Part shown: piece after piece, positions 26,201-39,500 of the stretch
How the letters are laid out: every line of letters starts with the position of its first letter
How positions within the stretch are numbered: the stretch's first letter is position 1
DNA from: Pithys albifrons albifrons
Taxonomy: Eukaryota; Chordata; Aves; Passeriformes; Thamnophilidae
Direction of reading: 5' to 3'
Assembly (NCBI RefSeq): GCF_047495875.1
Contig: NC_092463.1
Location: 21,379,224-21,443,223, forward strand
DNA length: 64,000 bases
Translations under genes and position numbers: made by a program
The notes under the pieces: model-generated
The model's input: only the letters and a program-made list of their open reading frames with translations
Told to the model about the DNA's origin: nothing
The model's database searches: none

Positions 26201-29200
26201 GCAGATCAGATTGTGATAGTAAGTTAGTATCTGAGGTCTGCATTTGGGAAAAATTATTTTGAGAATAATATATTCAATAGTTAATTGTTGAAAACATTTT
26301 CAAGGACAGTAGTATCGTTGCATAGCAATAGGTGACTGTACTACTGAGGTATAGGGCAGGAAAAGAAATGAGGGAGAAATAGGCAAAGATCTTCATTAGG
26401 TGACTGATCAATTGGTTTGGTGAGGTGAAGTGTGACTTTCTGTATTTCAATTGATATAGAATGCGTACTCATAACTATTATATAAGGCATTAGTTCTGTA
26501 AACTGTAGCAAATGAGCCGTCCTCACTTGCATTTTAAATCTTCACACAAGTTTTAGGGAATGTTGCACTGAATAGAATACACTATGTGTTATGTTTTCTA
26601 TACCTAGGATGAATTCTGTTTTGCAGTTCATGGTGATTCTGTTTTTAAATTGGGTATCAAAAATACAGGGCAAAAGTATGACAGAAGCAGTCAAACTAGG
26701 GACTAAAAGCCCAAACTGCAGGAGTTTCTCGAGAGGTGATAGAGTCACAGGTTTAATGCCTGTAATGATTAGCTTACATTTCAGATAAACAAGTAGTCTT
26801 TAACTGGAAAATGTTAGCCTCTTTCTCTCACTCCAGTTTCTTATGAAAGTTGAAAGCTAGATTACATACTGGGATATTGGATTTCTAGAAAAATAGATGC
26901 ACAACGGTTTCACTTGAGGCAAATGTTGCATCTGTTTTTGTTAATCACTTCTGTTCTGTGTCATCCCTAGCCAGAGCCTGTCAATTGCAATGTCTGTGGT
27001 GGTGTTGCAATCAGAGGACTGATACAAACATTGTAATCACTTTTGAAAATAATTCTTGCAGTCAGATCTCTGGATCTGCACCCCCGTGATTTAGTAGCTC
27101 ATCTTAATGACATTTTTAAACTGTTGCACAAAAATAATTATCTTTTCTAAAAATCTTCAGATATTAAATCCAGGAGGAGAGTATTTGATGTTATATTGGT
27201 GGTGAATGGGTTGACATGAATATTCTAATACCTTCCCTTGGTTCTGTTAGCAGTGGAACTATGAAAATAACACTAATCAGATTAGAAAAACTGAGACCCA
27301 GAATCATCTTGTGTGAAGACTGAGAAGAGATAATATACCACAATCAGTTTTTTCTGTAGTAATTGTAATGCAAAATATGCTAACAATTGCTCTCTATATA
27401 CACAATATATTGTACCAACAAACTGCTCTGAATATTTGCTTCTATCAGGAGAGCCTCCATACTGTTGTAATGTGTGTCACATAATATTGTCATACTTCTG
27501 TTTCATGTAGAGAAGTTCTGTGTGACTGACCTTGAGCCACAGAAAACACTAGATACTCCTTGGAATCTGAAGCATTTAATTTGTAAGGGCAGAATTTGTC
27601 ATCTGTGTAGAATTTTTTTGGAATCAGATGCTTAGTAATTTTGCCACTTGGAAGAGAAACTCAAGTGTCCAAGGAGTGTAGTTTTTTCTTTTTCTAATAA
27701 GTGCAACGTCCTGAAATTGCCTGTACTTTCTTTTAGATTATCTCAGTCTTGTTAACTACAGTAACAACTGAGAAAAGGAAAATTAGATTAATACTAAAAC
27801 AAGCAAACAAAATACTCCAACAAACAACTCCAAAACACCCAACATCTCTATATTCTTGTGTTGTAGAAGTCCTTAAAATATTTACATTCTGAATTGCCTA
27901 GAAGGGTAATGCCAAGATAGGAGTGTGAAAATCAAGGTAGATTCTGCAGGGTCTAAAGTAAGCATCACACTGCCAGGTTCTCCTGCCATAGTAAAAGGGC
28001 AGCCTGCAAGGCTCAGGGCACTTCCTTGAGTGGAACCCCTGACAATATGTGCACAGATACAGTTGTGACATTGAGCTTGTTGTCCAAGCTTCAGTGGTAG
28101 AGAACCAAAGAGGATATCTTCTGACTCATTACACTGGACATGGGCCTGCTCACAACTTCAAGCACTAAGTTAAAACATGTGCTCAAAACAAAGATGGAGA
28201 CTGAGATCCTTGATAATTCTGACTTCTTTAGCACTAACACATCTATAGGCACTGCAATGAAGCTTTAATGAAGCTTTATGTGTTGTATTAACAACTTACT
28301 ATTTGCTAATAACTACAGTTCCACAAAAAGTAGTCACCAGTCATTTTCTGACTTGTGTTTGTCTGAACCGTATTTAGCAAGGTATTCTTTACTGGCTGTT
28401 GTTGTTTCCTGTCATTAACTGAAAACAGTGAGCTTTAAGATGGTTCTGAAGACATCTAGATGTTCATTGTTGTAAAGGATTGCTTCAAATCAACAAAAGG
28501 TTGATGTGTGCAGGCAAATAATGACAGCGGTGATTTCTTGTAACTGTTCTGTTAGAAAAGTTTCCTTGAAAATTGTAAGCAATCAGTCATCCTGATCGGG
28601 ATTTTATGTTGAGGTTTTAACAAGGAACCAAAAGGCATGACCATAATCTTTGTTTTTTGTAGACACTTAAACTCTGTAGGTAGACAGGGAGGTTTGAAGT
28701 ATGCTTTTACAGATACTGAAGCAAAAAACCCCCTCTAACAGATAGTGCTTGTCTGTGTCTGTTCCCCTCGTGAATATATGTATAGGCCATACCTGGAAAA
28801 AGTCTTTCTACTTTTTGGGAAGCCCATCTCTCTGTGTATAGATGATAATTGTAATTTCATATCAGCTTTTTTACTTTCTTATTTTTGTGACCATATCTTA
28901 AAAGTTGCTTATTTAGTATTTTAAATACCAGTAGTGCAAGTCCTTATAGGTTAGACAGAATTTTGACTACTGCATATATATTAACACTGAGGTACACATG
29001 TTTATCATATGTCAACGAGGAATTTAAAAGTACAGGTGAGTACATTTAGGACCCCTGTTATGCTATTACAAAAATGGAGTGTGGAGGACCTCTGTTGCTC
29101 TATCCTCTTGCCTTACAGGGAAGGATGCATGACGTTTTGACTTGCTATGCTGCTGTTTTCCTTCTGATTTCAGCTGTTGGGTCTGTGCTGGCTTAACTTT

Positions 29201-30754
29201 TCTAAGCAAAGTACAAACTATTGGCTAAGATTTACACATATTGTAAACACGAAACATTAAAATTCACATTTATATTGGTACATCCATGTCAAAATTAATT
29301 GTTCCTCCTCATGCAAATGGCTCATGTTGATAAGTTAGTTATGCTTCATGGTAAATATCTAAAACAAATGTTCCTCTTTTTTATTATACCATAAATCAAT
29401 AAATTGGAGATTGATTTGCTTCTACACAATAACATGAATTTTTACAGTTCATTGGACGTTGTGTTCTGTTTTTAAGCTTAGACTCATTTAATTAAAAAGT
29501 CTGCAGAGGCTGTACTTCTACTAATGAAGTGTATTCTCTGGAGAAATTGTATATAAATAAATATTTTTTTAATGATGCAGAGCTGAGTAGTACATCAGTT
29601 TAGGCTGAAATCCGCTATGGTGTCTTTAGATAGTAATGAAATGAGAAGTGATAATATTATTTATAATCACATGACTGAAGAAATGATCCCTCATTTTAGA
29701 AAAATCTGTGGAAGGGTAAATGTTAAGATCTGACTGTGTTTTATCAGACTATTTTTAGCTTCTGCTACACTTGACTTACATCTTTGTCTGTACATCTGCA
29801 TTTTTTTCAGTCATTCTGAAATCTAATCCTCTTCTCTAAAGTGGTCAGTCCCTTGAAGCTTGATAATATTTCTCACTCTATATCAGGTTTATCGAATTAA
29901 TCTGTCATTAATGAAAATACTGAATGGTATGAAAGCAGTCTAAATATGCCCAAAATACAGAATACTGACATGAATTTCTGCGTGATGATCTTAGTAAAAT
30001 ACAGTTTTGCTACTAGTGTAGCTTCAATAACTGATTTCTGAAAATGTTCTTGCACAAGGTGTAGGAAGAATAGTTTTCCTGAGTTGATTATGAGACTATG
30101 TTGAGAATATTATTTGAGAAAGGCAGCACTTGTTATTTTTAACTGTTTTAAATAATAGTTTCAATTTAAGTCATTATTGAAAGACTCTTACATGCTTGCT
30201 ACATTTTCAAACATCTTTGCACTTTGTTCTAGAAACATCTACCAAGCTGCTGTATTCCCTTTGTAGTCAGTGCTTTCAAGTACACCCTTGTTCAACATGT
30301 TGCTCTCATGAAAGCAAACAGCATAAAACTGTGTAGCAACTGGCTCATATACTGTAGATTACTTTGGTTGTGGTGAATGCTTTTGTTTCCTTTCCAGTTT
30401 TCTTCTTTCCTCTCATCTCTTTTACATTCATCTCCTTACATTTTAATCTTTAATTTATTTCTTATTTCTATAGTGTATAACATATGGTTGTTGACTCCAT
30501 CTCAAACCCGTAATATAGAAAAGTACAACCAGAAGAGCAACAAATGCAGAAAGGATAGAGCAATGATGTGTTTTGCCTTGTATTGAAATTCTTCACCATT
30601 GCAGAGGGGCAAGTTCTCTAGGCTAACAGGATAGGTTGATAGTCAAGCAGATATTTTATACTATTCATATTATAGATAAAAGTGTGATTTAATAAGGTCT
30701 TATATTGCATATCTTTGGAGTCAGAATGTTCTTATTTTCTTATGATGATTCTAG
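23271..30754 (+). other. CEP128: CEP128 intron, long, no recognised repeat
   Basis: Intron of 7.5 kb, phase 0. I found no CR1, LTR, SINE or RNA gene in it. A block around 27900-28180 is somewhat richer in GC than its surroundings and might be an old unrecognised repeat. Short open frames on both strands (for example near 26.3-26.8 and 30.4-30.6 kb) have no protein-like features. Confidence 0.8.
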
Positions 30755-31105
30755 GTGTTAACGTCTGACCTGGAAAACAGGGAGAAGCAGCAGGAAAAAT
30801 TGCTGGACCAGCTAAAGGAGATACAGAATTGCTACAAGGCTTGTGAGAATAGGTGTAGACAAACTGAACTCCAGTCTTCTGAGTTAGCTCAACAGGTTGA
30901 AGAGAGCACCAAGGAAGCAGAGCGGTATCTGACTGAATTCAAGCATTCAGAGGCACTCAGGCTGGAGATGGAGAAAAAAAGAGAAGATCTGAAGGTGAGA
31001 GCACAGGAAGCCATCCGCCAGTGGAAGCTGAAATGTAAGAAACTGAATCGTGAGATGGAAAAACAAAATGCAACTATGAAAGAACTGATGGAAAAGAATA
31101 GTCAG
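30755..31105 (+). CDS. CEP128: CEP128 exon (window exon 8)
   Basis: 351 bases, 117 codons, phase 0/0, between gattctag and gtaaga. The reading starts at VLTSDLENREKQQEKLLDQL, passes KEAERYLTEFKHSEALRLEM and KVRAQEAIRQWKLKCKKLNR, and ends LMEKNSQ. Human CEP128 has LTRELENGEKQQLQMLDRLKEIQ, QAERYLSELQQSEAL and LKAQESIRQWKLKHKKLERAL at equivalent positions. Only one tryptophan breaks an otherwise continuous heptad pattern, in the conserved QEAIRQWKLK motif. Cysteines near residues 31, 35 and 39 of the exon are not part of any metal-binding motif I recognise. Confidence 0.97.
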
Positions 31106-33893
31106 GTAAGATTGGTTGTTTTCTGTTTTTGTTTTTTTTTAATCCTTTCCATTTGTTTTAGAAGTGAAGATAAGGAGTTTATTTATGCAAACTCTGACTT
31201 AAACTGCCTTCCACCTTAAGTGCTGGACCAATTTTTCTGGTAAACTAAAAGACAACTAATAGATGGCAATATATTTTTTAGTTTTTATGGATTTCTACAT
31301 TCTCTTCTTTATCTTGTATTTATTCTAGTCTCTTAAGCAAAGTTTTCTTCTTGTAAAGAAGAAAATTTCTCTGTGCTGCTTTTATGTTTTCTTTTCAGTT
31401 ATCAATTAATATTAGCTTGGCTTATTTTTTAGTAAATTTTTGAGAAAATAGTATGATGTTATTTTAAAAAAATAGGAACTCACTATGTAACAACCCTCAT
31501 TCAATTTATGCTCTATCTGATGTAGTGGACAATGTAAGATTTTTGAAAGTTTCTGTTTCTTTCTCTCCTGATTTGCCTATCATATTCTTTGCTTTTTATT
31601 ATTATTTGCCACAGCAACTCATTCCTTAGTAATCTTGTATTGGTTAGCCCAAGTGCTTGTTGGGCGAAATCAGGTTCACAAACATTCAAGAAATTTTGGA
31701 AAATGGAGGTTTTAAGAAAAGGAAGAAAACCTGAATCATTTAGAAATCATGTGTCTATCAAATGGAAAATAAGAAGCAAAAAAAGAAGCAAATTTTTATG
31801 CATAAGAAGCAGATCTCCAAAAGGTTCTGAAATGACTGTTCATGTGAATGCATGGACAGGTCTTTGTAGTGGCACTTGATAGTGCTGTCCACATTGAAAT
31901 TGTCTTTGTTACATAAGACACCTTGATGTGGACTTTACACTTCTTATGTGACAAATACATTCAATTACTAAATGCAGCCACTTTGTTTTAAACTCTGCTT
32001 AAGAAATACTGTCTGTATTAATTCTAATTTTTAAAGTCATCACCATCTTGGCAACAAATTTGAGGTAACTGTCAATGGTGAAGAAAGTTTCTTTATTTGA
32101 GGATATGTAATATCAAATGAACTGTGTGTCATTGTGAAGGAGGAAAAATTACAAACAATATTTCATGTTCTCAATACAGAGTTGTAAACAGTTTCCATAT
32201 GAGGATATAATCAATCTAGATGCAGCATTTATTACAGCTTCAGGGCACTAGATGAATAGAATTTAAGCAGCTTTGAAATATACAGACAGTTAACATCTGA
32301 GACAAAATTCTGTAAAAATAAATAGTAAAGAAAAAGAAGAAATGGCAGTCTGTTATCTTTGATTTCTGTAAGAGGACTTCACAGGGTGATGGCAAATTTT
32401 CAAAATTGGGTTGTAATCATAGGCTGCAATTTTATGAGATGTTCCAAATATTTGCACACAATGGATGGGCTATAGAAATATTGTTTAGATGTCATTCTTC
32501 TGGAGTTACTGGGATAGTTTGGATAAAGTCTTGCTCATGTGATTGTCCCTGATATTGGTTGACAGTGGAATTTCTAACATCTCGTGTCTTTTGGAATGTA
32601 TTTTCTTTGAAGTATGGAAAGCAGGAAACATACTTAAACTCAAAGCAAGTTACTCACAGGTTTTATTGAGAAATGTTACTGGGTTTTTGTTTTGGCATTT
32701 GGGTGTTTTTTTAGACAGATCTTTCAACTGGAATTACAAGACAGTTTTAGGAAGGTCTTTTTGTTTGGTTGAGTTTTTTTCTGAAAAAGAAGCATGATGG
32801 TCATCACTCCATGTCCTCAATTTATTATTTTTGGATTTTGCTTTGCATTTCTTATTCTTGATGTAATTGCAAATTTTTAAATTATTTTTAATCTGCACAC
32901 TTTCAACACGGATTGCTATTTTATTCTGGATTATTTAAAGTAATTTTGCTATATCCAGAAATGGATATTGATTGTGGATTTAGGGGAAATACTTAGCAAA
33001 ATTCAGTATGAAATTTATTAAAAGAGTTTAAAGAGTCCAGTAGTTTGTGATACGTCAGAACAGATTGCCCATACAGGTTGCAGAGTTTCCCTCACTGGAG
33101 ATATTCAAGAACTGTCTGGATGCAATCCTGTACAATGTGCTCTAGGATGACCCTGCTGGAGCAGGGAAGTTGTACCAGCTGACCTTCTGTGGTCTTTTCC
33201 TACCTTACCCATTCTGTGATTCTGTGGTATTTTTAACATAAAATAAATCAGTGTTGGAAAAAATACCCAAACCCTTAAGCTCCTGAGGAAAACAGTGGGA
33301 TTTGTCTTACATTTGACTGATTTTTATTTTGGAGGTGACATCTTCATTTCTTGACTTTGATGCATGAGTGAACCAAGCTTTTAACTGCTATTAATTCATC
33401 TACTCCACATAGTTTCAAAATAGGTTGAAGTTGGTATTCTTCATATGTAATATTTTAGAAAGTAAACAAAATAAGTCAGCACATGGCATGGATCTATAGA
33501 TAAGGGGGGTGTGACCAATAATCCTCCCTGTATTCTGCTGTGTTACTGTATTACCTCATTTGCTCCATCTTGCTGATTGGAGGAACCAGTAAAGAAACAC
33601 TTCTCAGTCTGCTAAGAGAGCATGTGAGAAACAGGGAATTAAGCAAAACTATCCCTGCTTAGGAGGCTAGATAATTTAAGGACAAGTGCAAGTGTGAGAT
33701 CACACATGTTCTGTGTTTAAATGTAAACACTGAATCCTTTTGAACTGTGTTCATAGTAAGCAAAAATTTTGTATTTTCACAGAACAGAGTATGTTAATTG
33801 TTCCTTGGACATTCCTAACGTCTAAGGACATCCATCCAACAACTATCTTTAATTACTTTATAACAAAATTAATTTCTTTTCCCTATATCCTAG
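31106..33893 (+). other. CEP128: CEP128 intron with a CR1 3' end
   Basis: Intron of 2.8 kb, phase 0. It contains one CR1 3' end (about 33057-33229). Two modest open frames (31589-31879 and 32543-32797) show no resemblance to known proteins. Confidence 0.85.
33057..33229 (+). mobile_element. CR1 LINE 3' end, 5'-truncated
   Basis: The sequence follows the CR1 3' terminal consensus: a gaacagattgccc start, ctggagatattcaagaac, caatcctgtacaatgtgctc, taggatgaccctgc, and the closing attctgtgattctgtgg. Only the last part of the element is present, as is usual for 5'-truncated CR1 copies. Orientation is the same as CEP128. Confidence 0.9.
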
Positions 33894-34544
33894 GCCCTCA
33901 AAGAAAAGGATGATCTCAGAAGTCAGCTTCTCTCAGCTGCAGACCAAATAGAAAACCTCCGTAAGGAGCTGAATGATGTGCTTACAAAGAGAGCTCAGCA
34001 GGACGAACTCCTTCACTGTAAGGAGGTAAAACTGAATGAAATGAAGTCGCACAAGGCATCTCTTGAAGAAGAGATCAGAGAAGTTCAAGATACTGTAAAA
34101 AAATTGGAGAATGAGTTGAAAAAGAAAGTCTTTCTACAAAATCAAATGCAAGCTGAGAAGGAGCGCTTGAAGACAGAACTTGCAACTATTAACTTGATCC
34201 ATAATAAAGACCAAGAACGCCTCTTAGAAATGCAAGCAGATATAAAAAATTTAAGCTCCGTACGCGTGGAACTAACAAACAAAATAGCAGAAGAGGAGAA
34301 AGTCAAAAAGGGATTGCTTAAGAGCCTCTCAGATCTCCAGAAACAGCAGGAATCTAAGCATGAAGAGATGACTTCAGCTAATAGGCAGCTGAAGATGGAA
34401 AGAGAAGTTCAGCAGCAGGAGCTGGCAGATCTTAGATCAGAGTTAAAAAATGTCAAATTCAAACATGAACAAAATGTTCAAGAACTCATGAAGCTTCTTA
34501 AACAAGAAAAGGATGATGCAGAGTCTCAAATTAGAATGCTAAAG
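33894..34544 (+). CDS. CEP128: CEP128 exon (window exon 9, largest)
   Basis: 651 bases, 217 codons, phase 0/0, between atatcctag and gtactt. Key blocks are ALKEKDDLRSQL, QIENLRKELNDVLTKRAQQ, RLLEMQADIKNLSSVRVEL, NKIAEEEKVKKGLLKSLSDL and KHEQNVQELMKLLKQEKDDA. Each has a clear human counterpart (for example QIENLRKELNDVLTKRALQ and KHEQNIQELMKHFKKEKSEA). The exon is an uninterrupted charged coiled coil with no proline or tryptophan. It is the clearest coding region of the window; an open frame beginning at the internal ATG at 33978 underestimates it because the exon starts upstream at the acceptor. Confidence 0.98.
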
Positions 34545-34834
34545 GTACTTATTGTGAAGAATTCCAATGTCAGACTTCCCCTCCCTTCATTCATTCACCC
34601 CACACCTCCCCAACATTGAATGATGAAGGTAATAAGTTAAGGGCTTAAAAGCACTTTACACACATTTTATTGCAGGCCATCCAAAAAGTTTAAGGTTCAG
34701 GGTAAAAAAACATAACAGTATCAGTTTTAGGTCAAAATCTTAGTTCAAAAGTAGTGCAACAGGTATGTCTGAGATCACGATAGAAGAAAATATATGAGGC
34801 TGTAATGTTTTATGTATGTTTAATGTAATATGGC

Positions 34835-35165
34835 AATCAAGTGAAGACTCAGGTGACTGAGAAAAAAGGGTAACGTTGTCCCCATCTTTAAAAGGGGTAG
34901 AAAGGAGGATCCTGGGAACTACTAATTTGTCATTCTCACCTCCATGCCTCAGAAGATCATGGAACAAGTCCTTTTAAAAGCTATGCTAAGGCACATGAAG
35001 GACAAGGAGATGATCTGGAACAGCCAGCCTGACTTCACCAAGGGCAAGTCCTGCCTGACCAAACTAGTGACCTTCTGGGATGGAATGGTCTGATCAGTGG
35101 ACAAGGGAAGGCCTGCAGGTGTAACTTATCTAGACGTCTGTAAAATCTTTAAAATAGTCCCCTGC
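34835..35165 (+). mobile_element. CR1 LINE, left part (reverse transcriptase)
   Basis: Translated in pieces this shows decayed CR1 reverse-transcriptase blocks: a segment like DWKKGNVTPIFKKG decayed to read around 34870, then matches to the KIMEQ and [11 protein letters not shown] region (DNA agatcatggaacaag and caagggcaagtcctgcctga). The match runs to a decayed form of YLDF-x-KAFDTV at about 35130-35163 and then stops abruptly where foreign sequence begins. Stops and frame changes show that it is inactive. Confidence 0.85.
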
Positions 35166-35541
35166 TGTAAGACTTGATATACATGCAGGTAACCCCAGGC
35201 ACTAGGCTGTGGCTAAAGTTTTGAAGAAAATTATTTTAACATTTGAGAACTTTGCAGTATAGCTGGCTGAGAAGGCAAAGGCAGAAACCCATTTTGGTGC
35301 TTTCATAACAACACCTTTTTGTGCACTGAAACCCCAGGCTGATTTCTCCCCTGGGCTTTATGGCCTGCCTGGCCGCCTATGAGAATTTGGTCACTTGCAG
35401 CAAGGAAGGTACCTCTGGGCAGACAGATAAAGAAAACACCCTGCGTGAGAATGAATTCCTTCCCACATAAAAGTTTTGCCCTGGAAGCAAAAGCTCTCAC
35501 TCCTTGATATGTCTTCCAGAAGTCTTCTGCTCCTATACCCA
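35166..35541. mobile_element. 376-bp insert of unknown family inside CR1
   Basis: CR1 similarity breaks at tagtcccctgc and resumes at tatccttctctctaaattgg, which are adjacent in the CR1 consensus, so the sequence between them is foreign. The insert starts TG and ends CA, fitting a solo LTR, but I see no convincing target-site duplication. Its ends also share an imperfect inverted match (tgctgtaagactt against agcagaagactt), which would fit a non-autonomous DNA transposon. I cannot identify the family. It must be younger than the CR1 copy that it interrupts. Confidence 0.6.
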
Positions 35542-36580
35542 TATCCTTCTCTCTAAATTGGAGAGGGATGGGTTTGATGGGTGGGCTGGTAGGTGAATAA
35601 GAAATTGGCTGGATGGTTCCATCAAGAGGGTAGTGGTTAATGGCTCAGAGTCACAAAAGTCATCAGTGACAAGTCATGTCCCTCAGGGCTTTGTATTTGG
35701 ACCAGTGTTACTAAATATCTTCATTAATGATGTAGGTGAAGGGACCAAATGCACCTTCAACAAATTTGCAAATGTCACCAAGCTGAGTGGTGGAGTTGCC
35801 ACACCTGAAGGATGGGATGCCATCCAGAGGGACCTGGACAAGCTCAAGATAAGGGCCCATGGGTCCCTCATGAGGTTTAACAAGATCAAGTTCAAGGTGC
35901 TGCACATGGGTCAGGGCAACCCCCAGCATCAATCCAGGCTTGGGGGATGAACAGATTGGGAGCTGCCAAGAAGGACTTGGGGGTGCGGGTGGATAAAGGC
36001 TGGACATGACCCAGCAATGTGCACTTGCAGCCCAGAAAGCCAATTGTATCCTGGGCTACACCAACAGAACTGTGACCAGCAGTCTGAGAGAGCTGGGCTG
36101 CCCCTCTGCTCTGCTTTTGTGAGACTCCACCTGGAATGCTGCATCCAGCTCTGGGGTACCCAGCACAGGAAGGACATGGACCTGTTGACACAGGTCCAGA
36201 GGAGGGTCACCAAGATGATTAAGGGGATGAAGCACCTCCCTTATTAGGAAAAGCTGAGAGAATTGAGCCTGAGAAAGAGAAGGCTTTGGGGTCACCTAAT
36301 TGCAGCCTTCCAGTACCTGATAGGAGCCTAGAGGAAAGATTGTGAGAGTCATTCTACAACGGCATGTAATGAAAGGAGAAGGGGAAATGGCTTCAAACCT
36401 AGAGGGTAGGTTTAGATTAGATGCTAGGGAGAAATTCTTTACTATGAGGGTGGTGAGGCACTGGAACATGTTTCCCAGAGAAGCCCCCTGGTCTAGTAGG
36501 TGTGCGTGCCCTTGGCAGCAGAATTGGAAGTAGATGATTGTTAATGGCCCTTTCAACGCAAACCATTCTATGGTTCTAAG
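35542..36580 (+). mobile_element. CR1 LINE, right part (reverse transcriptase and 3' end)
   Basis: This continues the interrupted CR1. One frame (35633-35950) reads VPQGFVFGPVLLNIFINDV and then FNKFANVTKLSGGVATPEGW and FNKIKFKVLHMGQGN, matching the CR1 reverse-transcriptase core; the catalytic FADD motif appears as FANV, so the polymerase centre is lost. A second frame (36017-36247) carries [20 protein letters not shown]. The 3' untranslated end closes with aaccattctatggttctaag. The catalytic loss plus frame changes make it inactive. Confidence 0.93.
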
Positions 36581-39500
36581 ATGTTTAAATTGCATGATGC
36601 AGACTGTCATTGTATCTGGAAATACTTTCAGAATGTGAATAGTATTGATGTGTAATATCTGCTAAGGTTAATTTTGATAGCTTTTTCTATTTCAAATTGT
36701 TTTAGAATTACTCATCTCTGTACAATTTTTCAGAAAAGTGTTCATATAGTAAATGATGAAATATAGCATTTAATTCATGAAGAAGCAAGCTAATGTCTTT
36801 AGTTTGTTCTGATACATAGCTATTGCTTTGGAAAGAAAATGAGCATTTTGGTGGCTGTAAGTGGTCTGAATAAAACTGAGAAGTTGAAGTGGACTAAACT
36901 GCACAGTTAACTGCCAACAGTTGTATAAGTTATACATTGAGCTTCTACTGAAGCAATTTTGATTACATGGTTTACTATGTACGTAGATGTATGTTATAGT
37001 AATAATAATAAATTTTATAGTAATTTTAATGGAAGAGATAGTTTTCCAGGTAAGTTCTAAATTACCAATATATTAGAAGAACACTTCTGAAGCACTGTAA
37101 ATATGCTTTTCCCTTAGGTCCCCTTAAATTACAAATTTGTTCATGTCAAAAAATTCTATCAATTTAACCATAAAAAATAGCTATAAAATCCTTAATCAAA
37201 GCTTAAGTAGTTCATAGTCTACTTCATCTTAAGTAATACATGCATATTTTTCCTTTCTCTTCTTACAAATATACTAGTTAATAATGCATCTTTTCCACGT
37301 ATTTTGCAGTTATGAATTGACATTACTTAGAAAGGATGTTTAGTTATTTAATCTATCATTCGTGGCATAATAATTGACAATAATTCTTAGTCAGTTGGTA
37401 ATACAGAAACCATGTAATGAAGACAGCAATAAAAAAAACCCCTTGATAGCTGATAGTGGAAGGATCATTAAAACAGAATATTTTGACAGCAGTAGTTAAC
37501 ATTGAGGATTTAATTTTTAATGTGTATAGTGTCATTTAAATGGTCTGTCCAAATGCATGTTTTTTTCTTCGACAATAACTGAAATTAAGAGTGTACTTTT
37601 GATATCAAGTGCAGAGAAGGGAAGTGTGTTCTGGATGCTAGTCATACAAGAATTAGTTGATTGTGACTGTATTCTATGAAATAGCAAATCTTACAGAAAG
37701 GGCCTTGATACTGGTATTGATAATTGAGCCTAAAATAATAGTAAAAGAATTAACTTCCTTATTTCATTTACAGTGCCATGACTTTCCCAGAATCCTAAAT
37801 CTACATATATCTTTCTAGAGAAGAGAGTTTGAGGGAGTTGAATTTTTTAAGATATTAGAGTAGGCAACTTTTTTTAGAAGTACACAAAATTATGATGCAC
37901 GAGATTCTCTTGATAGAGAAACTCAGTGAAACAAAATAGAAAATCATATCCATCTGTAGGGATATCTGATAAGAACATGTCATCCTGCAGGTGATTTGGT
38001 TACTTTTTGTAACCTCAACATTATGTGGCAATTGGATTTCAATTTTATGGACATACTTTTCTTCTAAATTAAGGTAAACTTAACATGCATTTTATCTCCT
38101 TTTTATTTTAAGGCTAATGTAAGGTTTTGTGCCCAGCAACCAATTGTCTTTTACTGTTACAGTAATAATCTTGACCTAATACTTCAGCTTCATCCGACCT
38201 TTGTAACTGTTTTTGGAAAGGAATATGCATTACCTATCCACAGGTAGCTAAAGCTTTTTTAAAAAAAAGGTATGTTGGGAGAAACTTGAGGTGTAAAGGG
38301 AGATTTAACGTATTTGTAGGACCCAAGGCCTTAAACTTAAGAGGTTGCATTTATGAGTTACTTTCAGGAAATCAAGGGTATAGAGCCCTGTGATTAGAGG
38401 ACTAACTGCTGCATAGATTATAAAAAGAGGTGACTTGTGATCCTTACTGTTCTTCCCTCTCTTATCTCTACTTTCTGCCTCACTTGTACCTGGTTTTCTG
38501 TAGTGCTGTACTGAATTGAAAAAATACTCCGTAGTTAAGGATTTTTTTGGGTAGTGTGAATGGTACCATAAGAATATTGTATGATACAATAGAACAGGAG
38601 AACACAGAGTTGCGTATGAGATGTCAGTATTAAGAAGGATCTTTCTGTTTCATCACTGAGATTCTGGTACTTAAGCTTTTAATTCTGTTTCTGCTCGAAC
38701 ATCCTAAATGCTTCTCATTGATGCCTCTATGATGTCTTATTTATTATGTAAAATTATAGGTACACTAGGCACAGGAAGGTGGTTTGCCTGGTGGTCCCCA
38801 TTCAGCTCTGTGCTCAGAAACTCTGAATCTATCCCCTAATATTTACTGCATACTCTTGGTTACTTTAAAAATATCCTTGTTGTCTTAGAATGATAACATA
38901 CAAAATGTCCTCATGCCTGACAGTATTGAAGTTATCTGAAGTATTAATCTTTAAGGTTTTTTAGAGTTATGTATCTATACATATAAAAATCTTTATGTGT
39001 GTGTATTTATTTTTTAATTTTTTCTATACATTTTCCAAGTGTGTAGTTCCTTTTAATCTGAAGATAATCAGATGTGGAAATTGTGTTCAATAAAGCTAAA
39101 TTAAATTTTGGTCACATCTGCCTTATCCATACTGAAAATTAATAAAAATTAACTTTCTCCATTGTGTCTCAAAAGTAATACAAGTGAGGAATTTTCTTCT
39201 TGGATCGTTTCTATCTGCATAGACATAATGCAATTACCTTTAGTAAGAACTGAAAAGTTGGTTTTTATAAGCATATTCATGGAAAATGTTTTGAGCATTG
39301 CAGGCTTGTCTTTGTGGTTGTAAGTCTTTGTAGACCTTGGATGCCAAAGTTCTTTCTTGAATTTTCCTTTGGAAGAGTTTTTGTACTCTGTTAACTTTGG
39401 TGTTTAAATTAACTCATAAAACCTCTCTCCTCAGCTTTCATCCTCATAGAAGTAATATTTACAGTATAATTGGGAAATAGAATTTTTGCTTTTCCTCAGA

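Noticed and set aside
35633..35950. Open frame with reverse-transcriptase motifs as a functional enzyme
   Set aside because: The catalytic FADD motif is altered and flanking CR1 blocks are frame-shifted, so it is a dead LINE copy.
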